Below are positions 11,510 to 19,157 of a stretch of 64,000 bases of DNA, one piece after another. Under the pieces are notes generated by a model. It was not told where the DNA came from. It searched no databases and saw only the letters and a list, made by a program, of their open reading frames with translations. The DNA lies in the NCBI RefSeq assembly GCF_030817655.1, contig NZ_JAUSZM010000003.1, forward strand, positions 4,650,001 through 4,714,000, in the 5' to 3' direction. Within the stretch, counting starts at the first letter, position 1. Every line of letters begins with the position of its first letter. This DNA is from Streptomyces sp. V4I2 (GTDB lineage: Bacteria > Actinomycetota > Actinomycetes > Streptomycetales > Streptomycetaceae). The position numbers and the translations under genes are program-made.

Positions 11510-12294
11510 GACGTACGCCCCCGGGCGTCGAAGTCCTTCATGCGGTCCAGGACGGCCTCGGCGGTCGGCTTGTACATCTCGTCGACGATCCGGCCGTCGG
11601 CGAGGTACAGCACCCGGTCCGCGTACGAGGCGGCCACCGGGTCGTGCGTGACGATCACGATGGTCTGGCCCAGCTCGTCCACCGACTGCCGCAGGAAGCC
11701 CAGTACTTCGGCACCCGCGCGCGAGTCGAGGTTTCCGGTCGGCTCGTCACCGAAGATGATCTCGGGCCGGGCGGCCAGGGCACGGGCCACGGCGACGCGC
11801 TGCTGCTGTCCGCCGGAGAGCTGGGTGGGCCGGTGCTTGAGCCGGTCGGAGAGCCCGACGGTGTCGATGACCCGCCCCAGCCACGCCTTGTCGGGCTTGC
11901 GCCCGGCGATGTCCATGGGCAGCGTGATGTTCTCCAGGGCGTTCAGGGTCGGCAGCAGGTTGAACGCCTGGAAGATGAACCCGATCCGGTCCCGGCGCAG
12001 CTGCGTGAGCTTCTTGTCCTTCAGCCCGGTGATCTCGGTGTCGTCCAGGTAGATCTGCCCGGACGTCACGGTGTCGAGCCCGGCGAGGCAGTGCATCAAG
12101 GTCGACTTGCCGGACCCCGAAGGGCCCATGATCGCGGTGAACTGGCCGCGGGCGATGTCCACGTCGACGTGGTCGAGCGCGACGACACGGGTCTCCCCGG
12201 ACCCGTACGCCTTCACGACCTGCCGCGCTCGCGCGGCAACGGCCGTACGCCCGCCAGTGCCCCCGTGCCTGGTGATGGTCACAGCCGATGTCAC
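11506..12294 (-). CDS. ABC transporter ATP-binding protein, LolD/MacB type
   Basis: A 262-residue ATPase. Walker A is GPSGSGKST, the Q-loop region FIFQAFNLLPTLNALEN is typical of the LolD/MacB group, the signature is LSGGQQQR, and Walker B is IIFGDEPTGNLDS. A final helix-rich tail (residues 225-262) is extra. The start is GTG at 12294 with AGGAGA eight bases upstream. It forms an operon with the overlapping permease gene. Three 11-bp direct repeats at 12337-12369 lie just upstream and may bind a regulator. Confidence 0.93.
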   Translation of the reverse strand: MTSAVTITRHGGTGGRTAVAARARQVVKAYGSGETRVVALDHVDVDIARGQFTAIMGPSGSGKSTLMHCLAGLDTVTSGQIYLDDTEITGLKDKKLTQLRRDRIGFIFQAFNLLPTLNALENITLPMDIAGRKPDKAWLGRVIDTVGLSDRLKHRPTQLSGGQQQRVAVARALAARPEIIFGDEPTGNLDSRAGAEVLGFLRQSVDELGQTIVIVTHDPVAASYADRVLYLADGRIVDEMYKPTAEAVLDRMKDFDARGRTS

Positions 12295-12336
12295 GGTATG
12301 TCTCCTATGTCGGTCAGCAGGTGAATCTGTTGCCCA

Positions 12337-12369
12337 GCAGATGCCAGGCAGATGCTCAGCAGATGTTCA
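12337..12369. promoter_or_regulatory. Three 11-bp phased direct repeats upstream of the ABC operon
   Basis: GCAGATGCCAG, GCAGATGCTCA and GCAGATGTTCA follow each other exactly at 12337, 12348 and 12359. The core GCAGATG is identical in all three. The 11-bp period puts each copy on the same face of the helix. They lie 43-75 bp before the ATPase start codon. Direct-repeat sites of this period are typical of OmpR/SARP-like winged-helix activators. No regulator gene is adjacent. Confidence 0.5.
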
Positions 12370-12776
12370 GCGGCTGAGCCGTTCGCCTTGGTGCGTCGAA
12401 GTGCTACGCCGATGAGTCTGGCGCCCGGAGAGGGTCCGGCGCGCTGGTGCCGGGCCCCGTCTTGTGCTGGGGAAAACCCCACCCCCGGACGTGCGGTGAA
12501 CCGCCCCCCGACCGCTCCCCAGCGGCATAAAGCCAGGTTAAGGACCATCCCCGTGCCGTCTCGTCCTCCGCCGGTACGAACCCTCCCCCAGCCGTAGTAC
12601 GGAGGTACCCCTAGGGGCAGTCCACCGCCGGGTGGAGCCGCTCTCGGGGTTCGCTCCACCTCTCGGCCCACTCAGCCTCCACCCTCCCGCGGCGTCATGG
12701 TCAAGGCCTCCCGCGATGCACGCGTCGGATGGGAAGCTGTCCGACGGCAGATAGATGCAAGGGGAAAGGACTCCGC
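12370..12776. other. Divergent intergenic region between the ABC and MFS exporters
   Basis: About 400 bp with no gene. The sequence is slightly less GC-biased than coding DNA. A CTGTCCGACGGCAG element (12737-12750) lies just before the MFS ribosome site. I could not define clear promoter hexamers. Confidence 0.4.
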
Positions 12777-14297
12777 GTGGGCGACACGCAACCCGCGATA
12801 CAGCAGGCAGCGCAGCGCACCACACCCGACCGGCGCGGTGCCGTGGTCGCCGCCCTGATGCTCGCGATGGCGCTGGCGGCCCTCGACTCCACCATCGTCT
12901 CCACCGCCGTACCGCAGATCGTCGGCGACCTCGGCGGCTTCTCGGTCTTCTCCTGGCTGTTCTCCGGCTATCTGCTCGCCGTCACCGTCACTCTCCCCGT
13001 CTACGGCAAGCTCTCCGACACCTTCGGCCGCAAACCGGTACTGATAGCGGGCGCGGTCCTGTTCCTGCTCGGCTCCCTGCTCTGCGCCCTGGCCTGGAAC
13101 ATGGGCGCGCTGATCGCCTTCCGGGTCGTACAGGGCCTGGGCGGAGGCGCCTTGCAGGGCACGGTCCAGACTCTCGCCGCCGACCTCTACCCCCTCAAGG
13201 ACCGCCCCAAGATCCAGGCCAAGCTGTCCACGGTCTGGGCGGTGTCCGCGGTCGCGGGACCCGGCGTGGGCGGTGTCCTGGCGGCGTACGCGGACTGGCG
13301 CTGGATCTTCCTGGTCAACCTGCCGATCGGCGCGGTGGCGCTGTGGCTGATCGTCCGCCACCTGCACGAGCCGCAGCGGGACGTACGACCTGAGGAGGAG
13401 GGAAAGGCCGCCACGCGCGCGCGTGTCGACTGGGCCGGCGCGCTCGCGGTGTTCGCCTGCGGCGGCGTCCTGCTCACCGCGCTGGTGCAGGGCGGGGTGG
13501 CCTGGCCATGGCTGTCGACGCCCTCGATGGCCCTGTTCGGTACGGGACTCGTGCTCGTGGCGGTCGTGGTGCTGGTGGAGCGCAGGGCGGCCGAGCCGAT
13601 CATCCCCGGGTGGGTGTGGCGTCGCCGTACGATCGCCGCGGTGAATCTGGCCCTCGGCGCACTGGGGCTGCTGATGGTCGCCCCGGCCGTCTTCCTGCCG
13701 ACGTACGCCCAGTCGGTCCTCGGACTGGGGCCGGTGGCCGCCGGATTCGTCCTCTCCGTGTGGACGCTCAGCTGGCCGGTGTCGGCGGCGCTGAGCCAGC
13801 ACGTCTACCGCCGCATCGGCTTCCGCAACACCGCGATGCTCGGCATCGGCACGGCGACGCTGATCCTGTTGGCGTTCCCGTTCCTGCCGTATCCGGGTGA
13901 GGCGTGGCAACCGACGCTGCTGATGCTGCTGTTGGGCGGTGCGCTGGGGTTGTTCCAACTCCCGCTGATCGTCGGCGTCCAGTCCACGGTGGGCTGGGCG
14001 GAGCGCGGCACGGCGACGGCCTCGGTGCTCTTCTGCCGCCAGACCGGCCAGACCCTCGGCGCGGCCCTCTTCGGCGCGGTCGCCAACGGCGTACTGGCCG
14101 CACGGCTCGGCGGCGCGAGCGACCTGGACTCCGTGACCCGAGCCCTGGACGCCGGCCCCGCGCCCGAGGCGACCCGGCACGCGATCGCGGACGCGGTGCA
14201 TGCGGTGTACCTCGGGGCGGCGGGTGCGGCGGCGATCGCGTTCGTGGTGCTGCTGGTGCTCGCGCCTCGGCGCTTCCCGGTGCTGACGGAGCAATGA
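12777..14297 (+). CDS. MFS drug exporter, DHA2 (EmrB/QacA) family
   Basis: A 506-residue protein with about 14 membrane helices, the size of the DHA2 family. The first helix contains LAALDSTIVSTAVPQI, the diagnostic motif D1 of this family. Motif A (GKLSDTFGRKPV) lies between helices 2 and 3, and motif C-like AVAGPGVGGVL in helix 5. The likely role is proton-coupled efflux of drugs or dyes. The start is GTG at 12777 with AAAGGA nine bases before; an upstream in-frame ATG at 12729 lacks a ribosome site. It is divergent from the ABC exporter, and no local regulator is seen. Confidence 0.92.
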   Translation: MGDTQPAIQQAAQRTTPDRRGAVVAALMLAMALAALDSTIVSTAVPQIVGDLGGFSVFSWLFSGYLLAVTVTLPVYGKLSDTFGRKPVLIAGAVLFLLGSLLCALAWNMGALIAFRVVQGLGGGALQGTVQTLAADLYPLKDRPKIQAKLSTVWAVSAVAGPGVGGVLAAYADWRWIFLVNLPIGAVALWLIVRHLHEPQRDVRPEEEGKAATRARVDWAGALAVFACGGVLLTALVQGGVAWPWLSTPSMALFGTGLVLVAVVVLVERRAAEPIIPGWVWRRRTIAAVNLALGALGLLMVAPAVFLPTYAQSVLGLGPVAAGFVLSVWTLSWPVSAALSQHVYRRIGFRNTAMLGIGTATLILLAFPFLPYPGEAWQPTLLMLLLGGALGLFQLPLIVGVQSTVGWAERGTATASVLFCRQTGQTLGAALFGAVANGVLAARLGGASDLDSVTRALDAGPAPEATRHAIADAVHAVYLGAAGAAAIAFVVLLVLAPRRFPVLTEQ

Positions 14298-14299
14298 CG

Positions 14300-14332
14300 G
14301 GTGTCTTGCGGTGTCTTGCGGGTGTCTTGCGG
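14300..14332. repeat. Threefold GTGTCTTGCGG repeat
   Basis: GTGTCTTGCG at 14301 and 14311 and again as GTGTCTTGCGG at 14322, directly after the MFS stop codon. It lies in the gap before the GNAT gene. This is probably replication slippage. No promoter is recognised inside it. Confidence 0.85.
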
Positions 14333-14405
14333 CGTGGCCGGCTCACGCGGTCGGCTCACGTTTATTGAGGTGCTCGACAGCCGCCCCCCGCCTACCCTGC
14401 ACCGC

Positions 14406-14906
14406 ATGGTGAAGCTGGAACGACTGCGCCCCGACCACGCGGACGCACTCCTCGCCTTCGAGCGCGCGAACCGCGCGTATTTCGTCCGCTCCATATCGGA
14501 TCGCGGCGACGCGTACTTCGCCGAATTCGACGCCCGCCACAAGGCGTTGCTCGCCGAGCAGGACGCGGGAGTCTGCCATTTCCACGTGGTACTGGACGGG
14601 GAGGGCGAGCTGATCGGCCGGGTGAACCTCATGGATGTGACGGCGGACGGCTCGGCCGTACTGGGCTATCGGGTGGGCGAATCCGCGGCGGGGCGTGGCG
14701 TGGCCACGGCGGCGGTCGGGGCCGTGTGCCGGCTGGCCGCGACGAGGTACGGGTTGACCTCCCTCACGGCCGTCACCACGCTCGACAACCTGGCCTCCAG
14801 GACCGTCCTGGAACGCAGCGGCTTCTGTGCCGAGGGCGAGATCACGGTCGCCGGCCGCCCCGGCATCGCCTACCGGCTCGCGTCCCTCTCACGCCTCGGA
14901 CACTGA
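14406..14906 (+). CDS. GNAT acetyltransferase, RimJ/RimL-like
   Basis: A 166-residue GNAT protein starting MVKLERLRPDHADALLAFE. Motifs seen are the GRVNLMDV strand, YRVGESAAGRGVATAAV (acetyl-CoA binding R-G-x-G-x-A) and the LTAVTTLDNLASRTVLERSGF signature (N-x-x-S-x-x-x-L-E-x-x-G-F) typical of ribosomal-protein N-acetyltransferases of the RimJ/RimL type. The substrate is unproven. The ATG at 14406 is chosen because the upstream part of the frame covers a tandem repeat and lacks a ribosome site. Confidence 0.85.
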   Translation: MVKLERLRPDHADALLAFERANRAYFVRSISDRGDAYFAEFDARHKALLAEQDAGVCHFHVVLDGEGELIGRVNLMDVTADGSAVLGYRVGESAAGRGVATAAVGAVCRLAATRYGLTSLTAVTTLDNLASRTVLERSGFCAEGEITVAGRPGIAYRLASLSRLGH

Positions 14907-14923
14907 CAGGGCCACACCAGCCG

Positions 14924-15652
14924 TCAATCACGTACAGGCGCCGCCCCCTTGTCGCCGGCTGCCTCCTTCCGGATGAGTTGAAGGAACGTCGGCGTGTTCT
15001 CAGTCGTGCGTACGTCGACGAAGGCGCGGACGAAGGCGGGCAGATGACCGGCGTCGACAACCTGCCGTACCAGCTCATGCGCGAGATCGGCCCGCGCTGT
15101 GTACCGGCCGGGCAGGCGCGACGTGCCGACCCCGTAGTCGCTGACCGTGTCCGTGTCGAAGAGGCCGCCGGGGCGGAGGATCGTCCAGTCGAGGTCGGTG
15201 TCACGGACGACGGCCTCCATGCGGCGCATGTCGTCGTAGACCGTGCGTCCCATGAACCGCATGACGGCCGGCTCCAGCACCTTGCGGAACAGGAGGTTCT
15301 CGCCGGGCGCAGACGTGCCGAACAGGACGGTGGAGGTCACGGCGACGAAGCGTCGTACGCCGTGCTTGGTCATGGCCTGGGTGATGTGGGTGGCGCCGGC
15401 GGAGTACACGGTCACCGGGTCCTTGCTGTACGGGACGCCGAGCGCCGAGATCACGGCGTCCTGCCCGGCCACCGCACGCTCGACCGCGACGGGGTCGTGC
15501 ACATCGGCCTCGACCACCCGCAGTCGCGGGCCCCGCACCGGAAAGGCCTCCGGGTGGCGTGTGACGGCGGTGACCGCGTGCCCCTCCGCCCCCGCCCGCT
15601 CGACGACCAGCCGACCGGTCGGCCCGTTCGCTCCGAAAACGACAATCTCCAT
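14924..15652 (-). CDS. NAD(P)-binding atypical short-chain reductase (NmrA-like)
   Basis: A 242-residue protein with an N-terminal dinucleotide-binding signature VFGANGPTGRLVVERA (G-x-x-G-x-x-G) and DVHDP, VISALG and FVAVTSTVLFG strands. It is the single-domain NAD(P)H-binding group (NmrA/flavin reductase B-like). The substrate is unknown; such proteins often act as quinone or flavin reductases or redox sensors. The ATG at 15652 has GAAGGAGA upstream. It converges on the GNAT gene with 17 bp between stops. Confidence 0.85.
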   Translation of the reverse strand: MEIVVFGANGPTGRLVVERAGAEGHAVTAVTRHPEAFPVRGPRLRVVEADVHDPVAVERAVAGQDAVISALGVPYSKDPVTVYSAGATHITQAMTKHGVRRFVAVTSTVLFGTSAPGENLLFRKVLEPAVMRFMGRTVYDDMRRMEAVVRDTDLDWTILRPGGLFDTDTVSDYGVGTSRLPGRYTARADLAHELVRQVVDAGHLPAFVRAFVDVRTTENTPTFLQLIRKEAAGDKGAAPVRD

Positions 15653-15880
15653 TGCTCTGTCTCCTTCTGAGGTCCTGCCAACCAGAGGAGTCGGGCGGCC
15701 GTGAGTGTGACACGCCGCTCAAAAATCAGAGTTAATGCGGGTAACACCCCTGGTCAGCGGAGTAAGCGCGTACCGACCAATCAGTTTGGTGAAACCCTCG
15801 CGCACACGCCTACCTCCGAGTAGCGTGCGTTGCTCCGCTCGCCCACCCCCCAACTCCTGAGCCGCGCAAGGAGCACCGGG
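15653..15880. other. Divergent intergenic region before the DUF485/symporter operon
   Basis: A 228-bp gap with no gene. A candidate -35 TTGGTG lies near 15794, but no good -10 follows at the right distance. The region carries the promoters of both flanking genes, but I cannot place them firmly. Confidence 0.35.
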
Positions 15881-16363
15881 ATGTCCTACGACCCGTCACC
15901 GTCGTACCCGCATCAGCAGTACCCCCCGTATCAGCCGTATCAGAACCAGCCGCACCAGCCGCACGACTCCTCACCGCCCTACTCCACCTACCCCTGGCAA
16001 CCCGCCGCCCCGCCCGACCCCCCCAGACAGCGCCCGCAGCACCGCCCCGCCCTCGGTCACCACAGCGACCTGCGGATCCTGCGCAGCGCCTACCGCTGGC
16101 AGCGGCGGACGGCCACGCTCACCGCGCTCGGGTACTTCACGCTCTTTCTGATCCTGTCCGCGTTCGCGCCGGGGTTCATGTCGAGCACCGTCACCGACGG
16201 GATACCCACCGGCCTGCTGCTCGCGATGGTCCAACTGCCGGTCACCTGGCTGGCGATCGCGCTGTACGAGCACACGGCCCGGCGTTACGTCGATCCGATC
16301 GCGGACCGTATCCGCCGGGAGTCCGAGCTGAACGCCAAGCGGGAGGAGGGGGCGGGGCGATGA
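15881..16363 (+). CDS. DUF485 membrane protein, symporter partner
   Basis: A 160-residue protein. The first 60 residues are Pro/Tyr/Gln rich and low complexity (YPPYQPYQNQPHQPH). They are followed by the DUF485 pair of membrane helices (YFTLFLILSAFAPGFMS and LLLAMVQLPVTWLAIALYEHTA) and a charged tail with YVDPIADRIR. DUF485 proteins are encoded next to acetate/pyruvate symporters of the ActP type and are thought to assist them. It overlaps the symporter by four bases (ATGA at 16360). The ATG at 15881 has AAGGAG upstream; an earlier in-frame start is not supported. Confidence 0.85.
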   Translation: MSYDPSPSYPHQQYPPYQPYQNQPHQPHDSSPPYSTYPWQPAAPPDPPRQRPQHRPALGHHSDLRILRSAYRWQRRTATLTALGYFTLFLILSAFAPGFMSSTVTDGIPTGLLLAMVQLPVTWLAIALYEHTARRYVDPIADRIRRESELNAKREEGAGR

Positions 16364-17970
16364 CGGGATTCAGCGATTCGGCGCAGGCGATGTCCCTGGT
16401 GGCGTTCTCGACGGTCGCCACCATCACGCTGCTGCTGTGCGTGATGACCGGGCCCGACCGGGACGACCTCGACGAGTTCTACACCGGCTACAGCTCCCTG
16501 TCCCCCATGCGCAACGGCCTCGCGATCGCGGGGGACTACATATCCGCCGCGACCGTGCTCGGCACGGGTGGCGTGATCGCGCTGTACGGGTACGACGGTG
16601 TCGTCCTCGCGCTCAGTACGGCCCTGTCGCTGATGCTGCTGATGTTCCTGCTGGCCGAACCCTTGCGCAACGCGGGCCGGTTCACGATGGGGGACGCGCT
16701 GGCGCGGCGGATGCCGGGGCGGGGTGTGCGGATGGCCGCGTGCGTGGTGACCATCGCCGCGCTGCTGCCGCTGATGCTGGTGCAGTTGGCCGGGACAGGG
16801 CAGTTGCTGGCGTTCATCCTCGGGTTCTCCGGCGATTCGCTGAAGACCGGCTGCATCATCGGACTGGGCGCGATGATGATCAGCTACGCGGCGATCGGCG
16901 GCATGAAGGGCACGGCCCTCATCCAGATCATGAAGATCGTGATGCTGCTCGGGTCGGGCGCGGTGGTCGCCGTACTGATCATGAACAGGTTCGACTGGGA
17001 TCCGGGCGCGCTGTTCGACACGGCGGCGGAGCAGAGCGGCGTGGGGTCCGCCTTTCTGCAGTCGGGGCTGGAGTTCGCGGGCAGTCCGCACCCCCGCCTC
17101 GACATGATCAGCGCCCAACTGGCCGTGGTCCTCGGCGGGGCCTGTCTGCCGCACGTCACCATGCGCATGTACACGGCCTCCAGTGCCCGTCAGGTCCGCC
17201 GGTCGATGTCCTGGGCGGTGTCGTCGGTGGTGCTGTTCGTGCTGGTCATCACGGTCGTCGGGTTCGGCGCGACGGCGCTGATCGGCCGGGCGGTGATCGC
17301 GCAGGAGGACCCGCAGGGCAACACGGCGTATCTGCTGGCCTCCCGGGCGGCCTTCGGCGCCGACGCCTCCACGGCCGAGACCCTGCTGTTCACGACCGTG
17401 ACCACGGCGCTCTTCCTCACCCTGCTCGCCTCCGTCGCCGGCATGATCCTCGCCTGCGCCAACTCCCTTGCCCACGACGTGTTCGCGGCCCGGGTGCACG
17501 AGATGTCCGAGCGCCGCGAGATGATGCTGGCGCGGATGTCGGCGCTGGCGGTCGGGGTTCCGGCGATCGTGCTGGCCACGCTGGTCCAGCACCGCAGCCT
17601 GCAACCCCTGGTGACCCTGTCCTTCTGCCTGGGCGCCTCCGCCATCGCGCCCGCCCTCGTCTACAGCCTCTTCTGGCGCCGCTACACCCGAACCGGCCTG
17701 CTCTGCACGCTGATCGGCGGCTCGCTGGTCGTGGTGCTGCTGATGCCGGGCACGAACCTGGTCTCCGGCTCCCCCTTCTCCGCCTTCCCCGAGGCCGACT
17801 TCAACTGGTTCCCGTTCACGACGACGGGCCTGGTGTCGATCCCGGCGGGCTTCCTCTTCGGGTGGCTGGGCACGCTGGCCTCGGGACGGCGCAAGTCGGA
17901 GGAGCAGCGGCGGCAGTACGAGGCGGTGGAGGGCTGGATCCTGGCGGGGGCGGTGCGCAAGGGCGGCTGA
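16360..17970 (+). CDS. Sodium:solute symporter, ActP-like (monocarboxylate uptake)
   Basis: A 536-residue SSS-family transporter with about 13 helices. Early residues read DDLDEFYTGYSSLSPMRNGLAIAGDYISAATVLG, the beginning typical of cation/acetate symporters (a GDYISAA signature in helix 2). Further ActP-like marks are GRFTMGDALARR, YAAIGGMKGTALIQIMK and the helix-9 CANSLAHDVF stretch. The likely cargo is acetate or another short monocarboxylate with Na+ or H+. It is translationally coupled to DUF485. A strong hairpin terminator follows at 17980. Confidence 0.88.
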   Translation: MTGFSDSAQAMSLVAFSTVATITLLLCVMTGPDRDDLDEFYTGYSSLSPMRNGLAIAGDYISAATVLGTGGVIALYGYDGVVLALSTALSLMLLMFLLAEPLRNAGRFTMGDALARRMPGRGVRMAACVVTIAALLPLMLVQLAGTGQLLAFILGFSGDSLKTGCIIGLGAMMISYAAIGGMKGTALIQIMKIVMLLGSGAVVAVLIMNRFDWDPGALFDTAAEQSGVGSAFLQSGLEFAGSPHPRLDMISAQLAVVLGGACLPHVTMRMYTASSARQVRRSMSWAVSSVVLFVLVITVVGFGATALIGRAVIAQEDPQGNTAYLLASRAAFGADASTAETLLFTTVTTALFLTLLASVAGMILACANSLAHDVFAARVHEMSERREMMLARMSALAVGVPAIVLATLVQHRSLQPLVTLSFCLGASAIAPALVYSLFWRRYTRTGLLCTLIGGSLVVVLLMPGTNLVSGSPFSAFPEADFNWFPFTTTGLVSIPAGFLFGWLGTLASGRRKSEEQRRQYEAVEGWILAGAVRKGG

Positions 17971-17979
17971 CGCCCTCGC

Positions 17980-18009
17980 GGGCGCCCGCCCGGTGCCGGG
18001 CGGGCGCCC
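17980..18009. terminator. Bidirectional terminator
   Basis: A near-perfect GC stem (arms 17980-17993 and 17996-18009, 14 bp with a 2-base centre) lies 9 bp after the symporter stop and 54 bp before the stop of the convergent coiled-coil gene. It can end transcription from both sides. Confidence 0.8.
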
Positions 18010-18063
18010 CCCGACACCGGCCGGACGCTCAGCTGCGGGCTGGTAGCACCGGATCCGCCGACG

Positions 18064-18951
18064 TCACTCCATCGCCGCCCGCCCCGTGAGCGCCGTCAAG
18101 CTGTTCCGTACGTGATCCATCTGCGCCCGTACGTCGTCCCACCGCTCCCCGTGCTCCCGCAGCACCCGCTCCGTCTCCCGGGCGATGCGCTCCTCCCGCG
18201 CCCGCGCCTCCGCGAGCACGGCGGCCGCCCGCGTCCGTGCCTCCTCCTGCCGGTGGCGCACGGACGCCTCCGCCTCGGCGAACGCCTGCTTCGCCTCCGA
18301 CAACGCCGCTTCGGCCCGCGCCACCCGCTCGGCGTTGTGCGCGTCCAGCGCGGCCGCCCGCTCCTCCGCCTCCCGCTCGGCCTCGGCCCACCGTTCGGCG
18401 TGCTCCTTGGCCTGTTCGCCGAGCATGCCGGTGGTGCGCTGCCGCACCTCGCGCAACGCCGCGAGCGCCTCCCCGCGCCCCTCCTTCACCTCGCGCCGGG
18501 CACCGATACGGATCTCGTCGGCCTCGGCGCGCGCCGCGAGCAGGCGGTGCCGGGCGCGTTCGTCGGCCTCGGAGCGTACGGCGTCGGCGTGCGCCTGCGC
18601 GGCCTCGCGCACGCCGTCCGCACGCTCCCGCGCCTCCTCGACGAGGCGCCGCGCCTCCTGCCGCGCGCTCTCCCGTACGGCATGGGCCTCCTCCTGCCCC
18701 AGCTCGAAGAGCCGGCGCGCACGCTCCCCGAGCGCCTCGTACGCCTGCGGGGCGAGCGTCGCCACGGTCTCCCGCAGCAGCGCCGCCTCCGCCTCCATCG
18801 CCTTGGCGAGCACGGTGAGACGGGCGGCGCGCTCCCAGGCGGCGTCGCGGTCCCGGGAGAGGGCACCGGCGTACGCATCGACCTGTTCGGGGCGGTAGCC
18901 GCGCCCCCGTACGGCCACGAATCCATGGGGTGAGACCGATGCGCCGCTCAT
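18064..18951 (-). CDS. Scy/FilP-like coiled-coil protein (often annotated cellulose-binding)
   Basis: A 295-residue protein. A short N-terminus (SPHGFVAVRGRGYRPEQVDAYA, with DivIVA-like spacing) is followed from about residue 30 to the end by uninterrupted Ala/Glu/Arg-rich heptad sequence. This matches the streptomycete coiled-coil proteins related to Scy and FilP, which form filaments and help organise polar growth. The FVAVRGRGYRPEQVD start is shared with DivIVA-domain proteins. The ATG at 18951 is preferred; the upstream part of the frame has different composition. A partner or function has not been shown for this paralogue as far as I know. Confidence 0.75.
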   Translation of the reverse strand: MSGASVSPHGFVAVRGRGYRPEQVDAYAGALSRDRDAAWERAARLTVLAKAMEAEAALLRETVATLAPQAYEALGERARRLFELGQEEAHAVRESARQEARRLVEEARERADGVREAAQAHADAVRSEADERARHRLLAARAEADEIRIGARREVKEGRGEALAALREVRQRTTGMLGEQAKEHAERWAEAEREAEERAAALDAHNAERVARAEAALSEAKQAFAEAEASVRHRQEEARTRAAAVLAEARAREERIARETERVLREHGERWDDVRAQMDHVRNSLTALTGRAAME

Positions 18952-19090
18952 CCTGGAACCCTCTCCGTCGAACCGACACGAATGGATGCGAAATAATGAT
19001 TTCGCGGACATCTTGATGTATCGGACGGAAGGGTTCATAACGCGACACTCCGCGCTCCGGTTACGGTCATCACAGGTACGCAGGTACACA

Positions 19091-19129
19091 AAGGGCCGGA
19101 CCCGATCAGACGATCGGGCCCGGCCCCTT
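19091..19129 (-). terminator. Terminator of the minus-strand toxin/immunity operon
   Basis: A long hairpin (AAGGGCCGGACCCGATC against GATCGGGCCCGGCCCCTT, with one bulge and one mismatch, loop AGAC) lies about 30 bp past the stop at 19158. Read leftward it is followed by TTTGTGT. Confidence 0.8.
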
Positions 19130-19157
19130 CCGCACAGGGTGTCTCAGCTGAGGTGCC

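Noticed and set aside
8762..12052. Very long plus-strand frame opposite the ABC exporter
   Set aside because: Both ABC proteins on the minus strand have full motif sets; the plus frame is His/Asp/Gln/Arg-rich noise and runs across the terminator.
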